Notes under the pieces: model-generated
What the model was told of the DNA's origin: nothing
Seen by the model: the letters and a program-made list of their open reading frames with translations, nothing else
Database searches by the model: none
Part shown: positions 37,501-48,397 of the stretch, piece after piece
Layout: each line of letters opens with the position of its first letter
How positions within the stretch are numbered: position 1 is the first letter of the stretch
Made by a program: the position numbers and the translations under genes
Assembly: GCF_027744825.2 (NCBI RefSeq)
Contig: NC_071334.1
Location: 70,593,437-70,657,436 of the forward strand
Direction of reading: 5' to 3'
Source of the DNA: Synchiropus splendidus
Lineage: Eukaryota; Chordata; Actinopteri; Syngnathiformes; Callionymidae
DNA: 64,000 nucleotides

Positions 37501-40500
37501 GGGCGCAGCTGCAGCCAAATGTTGGTGGCGCCTCGCAGGCAGGAAGCAGCTCTGCGAGCCGCAGGAGTCATCTCTGAAAACAGGAAGGGAGCGTGTGCTT
37601 CCTGTGGCATGACCACCGGAGGCAGCCTCGAGTTCCCAGCGCCAGGCTGGAATTCCTCTGACCTCGTACAAAAGAAATCAAAGCCACGCCCACAACACCG
37701 CGTGCTTGTTGGAGTGGCTTGTTTCTTCATGTCTCTCCCACCGTGGCCCATAATGCATGGCAACAGTTGAGGCTCTCATCAGTCATCAGCAGACACGGGA
37801 GCGTTCTGTCTGGGCCGCCGCTCTGACGGAGTGACCTGGTGTTCTTACCGCACTGGATCATGTAACTACAGGAAATGTGGCTGTCATCACGGCCTTCCAT
37901 AGCCAGCGCAGAGGCTCCGGACCGAGGGACTCAAACCCCTGACCGCTGCTCCAGAGTGGTCCTGCAGGCTCGCTAGCTTCAGGTGCAACAGAGTGACACG
38001 GACTCCTGTGAAACCTCCTCTCATGGCTCACATTTCAACCAGTCTTCTGCTGAGTCTCTGTGGTGTACTCGAGCTTGGTCTTGATCTCCAATTGCCTCTG
38101 TCTCGTCGTCGACTCAAAACTCTCCAGTCTTTATACTGTCTTGGTCTCGTCTTGGCCTCAATCTCCAAATGTTTTGATCTCGACCTCCAAATGTCTTGCT
38201 CTCGTCTTGGTCTTGACCTCCAAATGTCTTGGTCTCGTCTCGGTCTCAACCTCCAAATGTCTTGCTCTCGTCTTGGTCTCGACCTCCAAATGTCTTGGTC
38301 TTGTCTTGGTCTCGACCTCCAAATGTCTTGGTCTCGACCTCCAAATGTCTTGGTCTCATCTCGGTCTCCACCTCCAAATGTCTTGGTCTCGTCTCGGTCT
38401 CGACCTCCAAATGTGTTGGTCTTGTCTTGGTCTCGACCTCCAAATGTCTTGGTCTCGTCTCGGTCTCGACCTCCAAATATCTTGGTCTTGTCTTGGTCTC
38501 GACCTCCAAATGTGTTGGTCTTGTCTTGGTCTCGACCTCCAAATGTCTTGGTCTCGACCTCCAAATGTCTTGGTCTCATCTCGGTCTCCACCTCCAAATG
38601 TCTTGGTCTCGTCTCAGACTTGACCTCCAAACGCCTCTGTCTCGGTCTCGATACTCTCATCATCACGTCTTGGTCTCGGTTGGTGGGTCTGGACTACAAC
38701 CCTAGAGTCTTCAGTCCCCAGCTCTTTCGGCAGATGGCGTCCACCCTGCACTGGGGACCTGAGCCGCGGCGACTCCCTGGATGGCTTTGTTAAGACAGAC
38801 GAGGTGGACGCTACAGTCGCTCTGTGACCTTCAGAGGTCGCTCTCCTGGCCGAGCGTCTGACACATGGATGCGAGGCGACAGCGGCGTCAGGAGCTCGGC
38901 GAGCCACAGGACCATGGGTGATGTGATGTGACGGCCTGTCACTGCGATGTCGGTGACCTGTGGTACAGCACGACCCCCTTTCAGCAGCATATTTTCTGTC
39001 CATGTGGGATGAAGGTGACATCGACACAGCGCTTCCTTCCAGAGGATCCTATTGGAGGCCAAAAACTGGGGACCATGTCAGAAGGTTGTCGTCTTCTCTG
39101 CGCTTGACCCCTGGCTGAAGTGGTTTGTGAGCTCAAACCAAGTCTCCTCCTGGAGCTCCTGGAATCCAGAGCCTCCAGCAGTCCACACACCTTCTGACTC
39201 CACAGTGAGCCTGGTGGAATGCTGGCGCCCCCTTGGCAGACTTCATCGAGGGGCCTCTGCTTCATGCTTGTCCTGCTTCTCAGGATTTGGAGGTGCATCT
39301 GCTTGCTGGGCGGCATCTTCTGACACTAGTCACTGATGGAAGTGGCGGTTGTTTCCAGTCAGGAGGAGCCCACCTGAGCCTGCAGCGTGCCCGGGTCTGG
39401 GCGAGGCCACCCTTCGGGCTCCGGGGGGCGTGGCTCTAAACCCGTCTGCTTGCCTGGGAGCATAGCGCAGGCTGCGTGAGGTTTTACAGAACTCAGTCTG
39501 GTCCTCTCAGCGCCGGTTCCTTGTCTCTCAGTAAACCTAATTTCTCTCTCCGGGGGGTTTGGCCTCATCTAATCCAACTGTGTCAGGAAGTGTGAGGATG
39601 CAAAGTGCTGACCAGCCAGAAGCAGCCCACCTCCGCAGTGCATCCCCAAACCTGACTAGAGAAGCGAGTCCTGGCTCGCGTCCCCGGGCGCCTCGGAGCG
39701 TGGACATGTTTGTCTGCAGAAGCAGCACGTGTGGGGGCCGGTCTCCAGGCTCCTGTCTGGCTGCAGATCCTGTGGGGTTTCACCGTCTCCAGGGTGATCT
39801 TACCTCCTCCAGTGCTCAGAACCAGAACCCTGAGAGGATCGTGGAGCTCCTGACACCTGGAGGAACTAGTCGAGGGTAGCGAGGTGATGCCCAGCCATGT
39901 CTCATTAGATCCTCCAAGACTCACGCTGCCCACGCCTGCTGTGACTCCGCCTCTTCTCTCATGTGCCACTTAATGGTCTTGTAGTCTGCTGTTGGTCCAG
40001 AACATCCATTTCTGCCCTGAAACAAAGGGGATCCACAACTACTGGACACACACACACACACGCTGAGGAAGACGGAGCAGGTGGAGGGCGCTCTCCTCCC
40101 CCCAGTTCCAGCCTGGAACTCTCCTGACGGATCGCTCCTCGTCTGAAAATAGATTTTGTGATGAACTTTTAATGAGCTCAGAAGCTGTGGACCTGCAGGC
40201 GTGTGTGTCACCTGCAGGATGATAGCGCTCGGGTCCGGTCTGAAGTCTGGGAGTCCAGTCTGGGGTCTGGTCTGAGGTCCGGTCTGAGGCTCCAGTCAGG
40301 GGTCCATTCTGGGGTCCTGTCTGGCGTCCAGTGTGGTGGTCCAGTCTGGGGTCCTGTCTGGCGTCCAGTGTGGTGGTCCAGTCTGGGGTCCGTTCTGGGG
40401 TCCAGTGTGGTGGTCCAGTCTTTGGTCTGGTCTGAGGTCCGGTCTGAGGCTCCAGTCAGGGGTCCATTCTGGGGTCCGGTCTGGGGTCCGTTCTGGGGTC

Positions 40501-43500
40501 CAGTGTGGTGGTCCAGTCTAGGGGTCCGGTCTGGGGTCCGTTCTGGGGTCCAGTGTGGTGGTCCAGTCTTTGGTCTGGTCTGGGGTCCGGTCTGAGGCTC
40601 CAGTCAGGGGTCCATTCTGGGGTCCGGTCTGGGGTCCGGTCTGGGGTCCGTTCTGGGGTCCAGTGTGGTGGTCCAGTCTAGGGGTCCGATCTGGGGTCCA
40701 GTGTGGGGGTCCATTTTGGGGTCTGGTCTGAGGTCCGGTTTGAAGCTCCGGTCAGGGGTCCGTTCTGGGGTCCGGTCTGGAGGTCCGATGTGGGGTCCTT
40801 CTGGAGTCCAGTATGGTGGTCCGGTCTGGGGCTCCGGTCTCAGGGTCCGGTCTGGCGATTGTGTGCTGCAGCTCTTTAATCCATCCTCTCTGCTCTGCCG
40901 AGGGTTGCCAACCTTCCCCTCTGCCTCTGACAGGAAGTAAAAGTGGGGCGGTTGAGTTCCGGGGATGTTGTTTACCATGGTCATGTGCAGGTCTCTGGCT
41001 GACGCAGGAGCTACTGTGAGTTTGGAGACAAATGAGCTTCATGGACGTTCAGCTGGCAGGAGAGTGCAGCGAGAACGTTCCATCCAAACCGAATTTACTG
41101 TGAAATTGTCCTCGCTTTCCGTCTTTATCAAAAACACTCCTTGTAGGGCCCTTTATGTCTTCTCTTGGGGCTGTTGTCCATTTGAGGGTGAAGACTTCAA
41201 AATAACAGGGTGACTCCAACTGGGTTCCAGTCTGGTCCAGACTCCTGGTTCAGGTGAGCCATGTGTTCGGGGGGGAGGCTGGGGAAAGGGTGACGGCCAG
41301 GAGAGCTCCCCACAAGGCGTGTGTGAGAGAGCAGCGGGGTGTCCTGGACTCTGCTCAGGTCTCTCCTGGACCGACACATGTGAACGTGCCGAGAGCAGAG
41401 AGTCTATTTTTAAACGGCTCCTCGGCAGCGCTGAGGCGACGCCGTTCCCCGACGACTCGTCCGCCACCGCTTCCATTATTCATGACTCCTCAGACGCAGC
41501 CTTGAACCTCACCCGGGTCAGTCGCTCCGGTGACGTCACCTGGACAGCGTCCCTCCATTTCCCTCACGAAAGTCTCGTGGCGTCGGGTGGTCGCCATGCT
41601 TGGGTCGGGTCTGTGTGGAGTCTGGGTGATGGGCATTGTGACGGAGAGCTGTCCAGGGTGTCCCCTGTGGAGCAGGCAGATGAGACTCGAAATCAGAAGA
41701 GGACCACCAGTCCACACGTCCTCGAATCTCGATCCTTGTGAGGACCTTTCATGGCCATGACCCTTTCCCCAGCCTCTGACCAAAACACATGGCAGACCTT
41801 AACCAGAACCAAACTGGAACCCAGTTATGTTGAACTTTGAACCTTCAAATTGAGGCAGAGGTCCCCACAAACCAGGCACACACACACACACACCGTGGCG
41901 GCGTGTTTGATGTAATACAGACAAAAATGTGGCGGCGTGGCAAAGTGCTGGATCCTCTGGCTCCATGAATCATCCTGATGTGACGTGTGCCAGCTGGAAG
42001 AAATGACTCCAATTTGTTCCCACAGTGAAAGATGTGTCCCTGCTACGGCCCTGCCGGCGCCACGCTAACACGCTACAGTCTGTCTGAGCGTGTGTAGATC
42101 CTCGCTGCTCCCCTCTGGCGCGGGAACATCTCGGTTCTCTCCTCTGTGCTGAGACACTGAAGCTGTCCGTCTTGTGTTCCGCAGCTCCATGGCTCTCTCC
42201 GGAGGAAGATTGAGGGGCAGGCGCCCAAGCCCGTCTCCTGCCCCTTCCCTGGGTCGGACTTCAAGCGGGCCCGCATGGACGGGCCCGGCCACCCCAGCCT
42301 GCTCCCGTCCCACTCCTTCCAAGGCTCCACACAGAGGAAGCACTCGATGACGTCCCACGGAGTGGAGTCTGACATCTTCAACATGACGCTGAGGGAGATG
42401 AAGAAGGAACCGGCTGAGGTTCAGTCCTGCAGTCAGTCCAGCGGCGACATGATCTTTGACTTTAAGGACGAAGGCCAGCTGGACCCGGAGCTGCAGGACC
42501 TGTTTGACGAGCTGACCAAGGCGGCGTCGCCGCTCAACGAGCTGGAGTTTGAGAAGATGCTGAAGCAGGATGAGGCCTTTGGTTTGGACCTGGGGCGGCC
42601 CAGCTCGGTCGGGGCGGTGGCTGCCTTGGGCTCCCCGCTGGACAAGCCCATCAAGCTGGAGCACTCGCCTGACTTCGGCCAGGTCCAGGGCGGCTCCCCG
42701 CAGCTCCGGCCGGCCTCAGCAGGACCGGCCTTCGCCTCGCAGAAGGTGAGCGCCCAGTCCGGGCCGCCTCCTCGCGCCATGCCGTGCTGGCCCGAGATCT
42801 CTCACGCTGAGCAGCTCAAGCAGATGGCGGCGGCCAACCAGCAGCCCGGCGCCCTCCTGCACCACCACCAGCAGCAGGCACCGGGCCTGTCCGCCTGGTC
42901 CCCCGGATCCTTCCCACAGGACGGGCTCGCCCGGGTCAGCGCACCCAGCAAAGGCATCAACCACTGCCTCTTCAAGTCCAACGGCCACAGCGGCGCCCAT
43001 CATCTGGACATGAAGGCTCTCAGCTCCAAGCCCACCCTGCACTTCAGCCCCAAGCCTGCGCTTGCCGGCGGCCAGCCGCTGAGCAAGAGCGCCACCCAGC
43101 GGCAGCATTCCCCGTCTTCCAGCCAGCTCCACTTCCAGAACCAGCAGATGTCCACGTCGGCGCCCCTCTGTCTGCAGAGCAAGCCGGCGCCGCTGCACGC
43201 GGGCGGGCTGCCGTTCAAGCTGGCTCAGGTAGGAGGGCCCACCGTCGGCCATGTTTCCTCTTGCGTCTCCGAACATCGGCCTTGTTTCGTCCTATGTCTC
43301 CAAACGTTGGCCATGTTTCCTCCTATGTCGGCCATGTTTCTTCTGGTGTCGGCCATGTTTCCTCCTGTGTCGGCCATTTTTCGTCTTGCGTCTCCAAACA
43401 TCGGCCATGTTTTCTCCTACGTCGGCCACGTTTCTTCTGGCGTCGGCCATGATTCTTCCTACGTCAGCCATGTTTCTTCTGGTGTCGGCCATGTTTCCTC

Positions 43501-46500
43501 CTGCGTCTCCAAACGTCGGCCATGTTTCCTCCTGCATCTCCGCTCATGAATAACCCAGTAGTATTATTGAAGGTTGTGATGTTTAGCTTAGCAAAACAGT
43601 CATGTTTTAGAAAGTGTGACTGTATTCCTCTCTTTTCCTTCCCTTCATCTCTCTTCTCCCCACACAGTGAAGTCAGGTCTCTTGACACTTGCCTGACTTT
43701 TTTCCACTTGTTACATTTTTTCCTCCCTTCTTTTTGACTGTATTCTTCTCTTGTATTTTACTGAACTTTTGTTCCTGTCTCTCTTCTTTTCTATTTTCCT
43801 TCTTTTGGCTGGCTGTATGATTTGCAGTCGACGTCCTTGGCTTCACTGTTGGTCTCTTATTTCCACTCCTTGCTCAAATCCTGTCTTTCCTTGTTTCCTT
43901 CTCATGTCCGGAGTTTTTTCCTGACGATTGTTCCCCTCCGTCACTTCATGACATTCCGCTCATTTACTTCTCAGGTAGCTGTTTTGCTGCACTCCACCAT
44001 CTTCACTGGTGTCTTTCATTTGTATAGTTGTGGTGCGACAAAGCGGAGACGAGGCGCCAGGTTCCCCGGTTTTGCTCAGTTCTGAAGGCGGTTCTGAATG
44101 GAGAACGTTGGAGTCTGTGGAGTGCAATACTGGTGTTGGACCCTGGTGGACTGGAACGTCTGCAGATAGTCAGAGCTTCTTCAAAAGAGCTGACTCGTCT
44201 CAACTCTAGTTTTCTGCTGCGGTGGCAGCTTCCTAGTAGCACAGCGGGACCTGCTCTGCCCGGAGCCGCCGGTCCAGCCGCTGTGTTTGGCGAAGCGAGC
44301 GTCGTCGCCATGACGACACGAACCAGTCCGACCACTTAACCGTGTTGACACTCCAAACAGAGCTGTTCAGCAGAACCACAATCATTCAGACTTGGTTGTG
44401 AAGATCCAACCTGAGTCAGAGACGTGGAGTGAACACGTCTCCTGCTTCCCCTCTGTCCCGGCTGGGGGAAGGGACGCTGGGAGACCTGGATGAAACTGTC
44501 TCCAGGTCAAGTGGCAGCGAGCGCTTGAGCCCGGTGTTTTGGGAACACAGCGACTCATTGCGCCGCGCTGATGGTCTTTTTGGTACCGAGTCAGTGAGAA
44601 TCAGAACCAGGGCGGCGGGTTTGAGCCAACCAGGTCACGCTGGCAGCTCACTAAAGGCAGCACTTGTTTCCTGGGAAAAGAGAGTTGCTGCCAAGTCCAG
44701 ATGCCGAGGCGGTCCCCGGGGACCCGTCCAGGCTGTGTGAGAGCCGCCTCTGCTGGTCCTGGACCCGAGGCCCAGTCAGCGCCCAGACACATGTGGTTTT
44801 CATTTACGAGCCGAAGAAGAGCCGAGGAGGGGGGTTCACATGGAGAGGACGGGCCCAGAACCCAGACGGGTCCGGCAGCTTGGTTCCCTGGTCCCTGCTG
44901 CCCTCGCTGCTGCTGCTGTCGCGGGACATCAGCATCAGAGCTCCGGAGCTTCAACCTCTTCCCATCAACATGAGCAGCAGAGCCAGGAGGGAGGCCACGC
45001 GTGCCCTCTAGTGACCGGCCGCCGACACTGCAAGCCTCCTGCGGAAGCACTCTGCCGCCATCTCGTGGTCAAAGCGTGAAACTGCCGCAGCTCTTGCTGG
45101 AGCGAGGCCTGAGCTCGTGACGTCAGCGTGTTGCGGGATTTAAACTCTGCTTGTGAAGAAAAGTCTGCGGCCAGTGAGACATGCTAACACGCTAGCAGCT
45201 GCTAGCTCTGGGAACGCGTCGTTTTGCGCCTGGTGATGACGTCACTATCGCCAGCTCGCGTCACATGACTGTACACGGGAAGAACGTCTTTCCCTTTGGT
45301 TCGTGTCCGGATGAAGTGTGTTGAAGAACGACCCGCAGACGTTGGCGGGAGGAAACACGAGTCAGGACAGGATCCGGGAAAGCTCCAGTGTCGGTCCTGT
45401 TTTTAAAAAAGCACCTTTATTGAAACAGCGCGAAACCACGAAGCGATCACAAACACAAACGACCGGAAACAAAACGAGCCCTGGTGCGGCGAACACGTCA
45501 CGGACAGCAGACCTTGCTCCGTATTTAGTACACATGACCACTGCCAAAGGAGTCTGGGGTCCAGACCGCTGGGATCGTGGTCAACCTCCGGGACTGTCCA
45601 AAATGTCATTGAAATACCGGCAGTCATCGTTTCTCGAGGCTTTTACTTTGAAATGCAAACGCAAGGCATTGAGTGGGAACTTCCGGGATGACTTCTCGGC
45701 TACTGGTGAGTTGTATTGCTCATATTTCTCCGGATCATTGACCCCGCTGGCATTACCGTAATCCTCGCATTACACGAGCACTGTGGTTTTGGTGCGCGCC
45801 TGACTCCCGTCGGTTGTTCTGGACTCGCAAATGTGTCGGAGCTCAGTATTGCTGGACTGGTGAAAGTATTCCGGAGACCACGGTTTCACAGTGGTTGGTA
45901 TGACCGTTTTGGGAGAAGGAAGCGCGTTGGGAGTCGGATTTGAGCCCGCGCTGTGTTGATGCGTCTCGGCCCGTGTTGACGCTGCACACTCAGTTCTCGT
46001 GAGTGGGAGGAGGAGGGGCGCCATCTGGTGGCGCAAGACGGCCCCTGCAGGCTGCCCCGAGAAGCGGCCGATCATGGAGAGGACTGACGCTGGTGTCTTG
46101 CGCCCTGCAGGGTTCTCCTTCCGGTCCCAGGCAGCCCGTCAACGGAAGCCTGGTTCCCGCAGCGCTGCGGCCTCCAGCTGCCAGCAGCCAGATGAAGGCT
46201 CCGGGGAAGAGGCAGGTAAGGTCACATGACCGCTCACCTCCGACACATGATGACGAAGATGATGATGAAGATGATGATGATGATGGTGATGATGATGAAG
46301 ATGATGATGAAGATGATGATGGTGATGGTGATGATGAAGATGATGATGATGACAGTGATGATGAAGATGATGATGGTGATGATGATGATGATGATGATGA
46401 AGGTGATGATGAGATGATGATGATGATGATGATGAAAATGAAGATGAAAATGAAGATGATGATGATGATGATGAAGATGATGATGGTGATGAAAATGATG

Positions 46501-47470
46501 ATGATGATGATGATGAAGGTGATGATGAGATGATGATGATGGTGATGATGATGAGATGAAGATGATGATGAAAATGAAGATGATGATGAAGATGATGAAA
46601 ATGATGAAGATGGTGATGATGATGAAGATGATGAAAATGATGATGATGATGGTGATGATGATGATGAAGATGATGGTGATGAAGACTCTCTGGTGTCTCA
46701 GGACAAGGATCAGCTGGATCAGTTCAGTCGTCACCTCACTCGGCCGCCGCCAGAGTACAAGCTCTCCAGCAGCGTGGTGGGAGTCCAGCAGCAGAGCAGC
46801 GTGTATTCAGGTGAGCCGTCCGTCCGTCCTCCTCCCGGAGAGAGAGGGAACCAGAACCAGAACCAGAGCCAGCTTGACCGGTCTCCTCCCCTCAGGTCCG
46901 TCCTCCCAGTCGGACGCCCCTCACAAGATGAACCCCAGGTTCGGCAGCGAGGGCCCGCCTCACTTCCAGAGACACCTTGGACCGGCTCACAGCAAAGCCC
47001 GCTTCCTGGGCCCCAACGCTCCTGGAACCTTTGGACTCAACAGCGTGCAGCCCTCCAGAGCAGCTGCTGACCAGGGGCCCAGCCTGGGGGCCCTGATGTC
47101 CACCGTCAGCTGGGCTCCTGCCAACAAACAGGCAGGGCCGGGCCCCAGGAGGCCGCAGGGGCCGCCGGCCGACATGTACCCGCCGAGGCCCGTCGGACCT
47201 CCCGACCCCAGGATGCTGGCCCTGAACCCCGGGCAGCCGGTCCTGAGCGGCGCCTCTCCGGAGCAGCGGGTGCCGGCGGGAAGCTTCGCCGACCCCGCCC
47301 GGGCCAACCGAGTCACCTTCGACTTCCTCCCAGAGGGGGACAACTCCGTCCCAGGGATCAACACCGACTCGGACTTCATCGACTCCCTGCTCAAGTCCGG
47401 CTCCGGCAACGACGACTGGATGAAAGACATCAACCTGGACGAGATTCTGGGGAGCGGCTCCATCATCTAG
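23934..47470 (+). CDS. maml2: MAML2, mastermind-like transcriptional coactivator 2 (spliced, complete)
   Basis: Nuclear coactivator that binds the Notch intracellular domain-RBPJ complex through an N-terminal helix and recruits p300/CBP. Five exons join in phase: 23934-24326, 42185-43228, 46111-46215, 46702-46810, 46896-47470, giving 741 residues. The N-terminal domain (36-91) has HSAIVERLRARIALCRRHH and CESRYQRGQAETTDREHEST, closest to MAML2 rather than MAML1 or MAML3. Exon 2 has the acidic DPELQDLFDELTK segment, an IKLEHSPDF SUMO-like site and QLRPASAGPAF. The C-terminus DFIDSLLKSGSGNDDWMKD then INLDEILG is a MAML2 signature. Mammalian MAML2 is about 1150 aa with long polyglutamine runs; here these are almost absent (longest QQQ), so the protein is much shorter. 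The YAP1 neighbour agrees with vertebrate synteny. Confidence 0.94.
26340..26610. repeat. AT-rich block with one hAT-like terminus
   Basis: A (A)n run, several TTATT/AATAAT words, and TAGTGGTGGTACTTTAAT at 26568, which equals the left end of the 6373 element. Only one end is evident, so it is a fragment. Confidence 0.45.
28290..28775. mobile_element. dispersed repeat, copy B (inverted relative to 9522)
   Basis: The reverse complement aligns with 9522-10045 over about 480 bp, with an (ACAG)n run at about 28499-28533 at the same place as the (CTGT)n of copy A. A few short indels separate the copies. No coding frame survives. Confidence 0.7.
32028..32726 (+). other. unclassified open frame with hydrophobic N-terminus
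   Basis: A 233-codon open frame inside MAML2 intron 1 from ATG 32025. It starts MSAAALGELGCLSVLSVLTL and continues LGLLCIKLG, which looks like a signal-anchor segment; the remainder has no domain that I recognise. It is the longest non-repeat frame in the intron, but GC content allows such frames by chance. Confidence 0.15.
33935..34316. repeat. 23-bp minisatellite
   Basis: About 16 units of about 23 bp with core GGCTTCAGCTAGCTCGTGTG, alternating with GCATTTA variants in a partly regular higher-order pattern. Confidence 0.93.
34322..34536 (+). other. unclassified small open frame with one hydrophobic segment
   Basis: The frame runs from the end of the 23-bp array to TAA at 34534-34536. It encodes ISDTDLQREKEQVLKGTAAP, then a hydrophobic stretch TIVGGVYVGAVVITTGAAGV and a basic tail QKKDRKLLKGG. 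There is no ATG; it could be an exon (CATCTCAG before, CTGTAAGC at the end). I do not recognise it. Confidence 0.15.
35100..35245. repeat. CA-associated dispersed repeat, copy 2
   Basis: Contains CTGGTTCAGGTGAGCCGTGTG, GGGGGAGAGGCTGGGGAAAGG and GGTCCTCACAAGGATAG, ending in a TG run, as in the other copies. Confidence 0.75.
38100..38640. repeat. 33-bp minisatellite
   Basis: About 17 units built on CGACCTCCAAATGTCTTGGT plus an 11-bp extension GTCTCGTCTCG that is present in full-length units and missing in 22-bp ones. The 11-codon period keeps frames open on both strands (266 and 212 codons), which are not genes. Related words on the opposite strand occur at 50870-51050 and 52500-52600. Confidence 0.93.
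40205..40860. repeat. GGTCC-rich minisatellite
   Basis: About 650 bp of units such as GGGGTCCGGTCTGGGGTCCG and CAGTGTGGTGGTCCAGTCT arranged in larger repeated blocks (compare 40330-40440, 40500-40570 and 40640-40690). It is strongly G-rich on the plus strand. Confidence 0.93.
41190..41330. repeat. CA-associated dispersed repeat, copy 3
   Basis: Shows CCTGGTTCAGGTGAGCCATG, GGAGGCTGGGGAAAGGGTGA and CCCCACAAGG in the same order as copy 2. Confidence 0.75.
41730..41895. repeat. CA-associated dispersed repeat, copy 4
   Basis: Opposite orientation to copy 3: TGTGAGGACC, CCCTTTCCCCAGCCTCTG, GAACCCAGTTATGTTGAA, GGTCCCCACAA and a closing (CA)n run. Copies 3 and 4 therefore form an inverted pair about 400 bp apart. 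Confidence 0.75.
42185..43228 (+). CDS. maml2: MAML2 coding exon 2 (large central exon)
   Basis: Acceptor TGTTCCGCAG|CTCCATGG, donor GCTCAG|GTAGGA, phase 0 both sides, 348 codons. It begins LHGSLRRKIEGQ (mammal LQGSLKRKQ) and contains NMTLREMKKEPAE, DPELQDLFDELTK, QDEAFGLDLG, GGSPQLRPASAGPAF, ISHAEQLKQMAAANQQ and HLDMKALSSKP. The polyglutamine blocks that lengthen this exon in mammals are missing. Confidence 0.95.
43229..46110 (+). other. MAML2 intron 2
   Basis: A 2.9-kb intron. A minisatellite starts just after the donor; 43560-43980 is pyrimidine-rich, and 44000-46110 has no gene that I recognise. Confidence 0.75.
43240..43548. repeat. 20-21-bp CGGCCATGTTTC minisatellite
   Basis: About 14 units with core GTCGGCCATGTTTCCTCCTG and a GCGTCTCCAAAC variant. 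It begins about 15 bp after the exon 2 donor and keeps the exon frame open for about 107 codons, giving a spurious C-terminal extension. Confidence 0.9.
46111..46215 (+). CDS. maml2: MAML2 coding exon 3
   Basis: A 105-bp exon, acceptor CGCCCTGCAG|GGTTCT, donor AGGCAG|GTAAGG, phase 0 both sides. It encodes GSPSGPRQPVNGSLVPAALR then PPAASSQMKAPGKRQ. The similarity to the mammalian exon (GPSPSPN...LMGKKQ) is weak, but position, phase and ending fit. Confidence 0.75.
46216..46701 (+). repeat. (GAT)n repeat filling MAML2 intron 3
   Basis: About 440 bp (46243-46685) of imperfect GAT/GAA trinucleotides occupy nearly the whole 486-bp intron between exons 3 and 4, ending about 16 bases before the acceptor. 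Only CTCTCTGGTGTCTCAG remains as a short pyrimidine tract. Confidence 0.93.
46702..46810 (+). CDS. maml2: MAML2 coding exon 4
   Basis: Acceptor GGTGTCTCAG|GACAAG, donor TATTCAG|GTGAGC, leaving phase 1. It encodes DKDQLDQFSRHLTRPPPEYK then LSSSVVGVQQQSSVYS, matching the MAML2 QDQINRHLSRPPPDYK block. The Q-rich lead-in of mammalian exon 4 is absent, and the exon begins straight after a GAT-repeat intron. Confidence 0.92.
46896..47470 (+). CDS. maml2: MAML2 coding exon 5 (C-terminal activation region)
   Basis: Acceptor CCCCTCAG|GTCCGT, ending at TAG 47468-47470. It encodes residues 551-741, including LGALMSTVSWAPANKQ, VTFDFLPEGDNSVPGIN, DSDFIDSLLKSGSGNDDW and MKDINLDEILGSGSII. The strongly conserved acidic C-terminus confirms the frame and the stop. 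Confidence 0.96.
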
Positions 47471-47615
47471 AGGCTCTGGGCTCACGTGACTGACCCATCG
47501 ACTGTGAAGGAAAGTTCTGCCCTCGTTCTTCAGCATGATGGAGACGAAGATGTGGACCTCGCCCGCCCGACAGGGGGCGCCCTTGGACATGTTCCTGTGA
47601 CCGTTTGTGATATTT

Positions 47616-47621
47616 AATAAA
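47616..47621 (+). terminator. MAML2 poly(A) signal
   Basis: AATAAA about 145 bp after the stop codon, followed by a GGATCGCTGCTGCTGG stretch. It is the first canonical signal downstream of MAML2. Confidence 0.75.
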
Positions 47622-47655
47622 CACGGGAGGATCGCTGCTGCTGGACCCTCATTCT

Positions 47656-47656
<1 letters not shown>

Positions 47657-47686
<30 letters not shown>

Positions 47687-47824
47687 GTCTGTCTGCCTTG
47701 TGGGGACCTCTCCTGGCCATCGCCCTTTCCCCAGCCGCTGCACCTGAACACGTGGCTCACCTGAACCAGACTGGAACCCCATTGGTCCCCACAAGTTAGG
47801 ATAAACTAGGTACACACACACACT
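47657..47824. repeat. CA-associated dispersed repeat, copy 5
   Basis: (CA)n run, CCTTGTGGGGACCTCTCCTG, CCCTTTCCCCAGCC, GGCTCACCTGAACCAGACTGG, GGTCCCCACAAG and a closing CA run. Confidence 0.8.
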
Positions 47825-47849
47825 GTCAGGCTCTCTTTCTCACTCGCTC

Positions 47850-48378
<529 letters not shown>

Positions 48379-48397
48379 TTACCACAAAAGAATATAC

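Larger units (their letters stand above)
24327..42184 (+). other. MAML2 intron 1
   Basis: A 17.9-kb intron. Contents from left to right are: unique sequence to 28290, a dispersed repeat (28290-28775), unclassified open frames at 32004 and 34315, AT-rich DNA (33230-33350), arrays at 33935, 38100 and 40205, and three CA-associated repeats. I see no conserved nested gene; 24500-26300 and 35300-37900 hold nothing that I can annotate. Confidence 0.7.

Noticed and set aside
37993..38793. 266-codon plus and 212-codon minus frames
   Set aside because: Both come from the 33-bp minisatellite.
46234..46734. Open frames rich in Asp, Met/Lys or Ile/His across the GAT tract
   Set aside because: Trinucleotide repeat artefact; correct splice sites remove the region.
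46892..47821. 309-codon minus-strand frame
   Set aside because: Antisense of MAML2 exon 5 and its 3' flank; the plus strand encodes the conserved MAML2 C-terminus.
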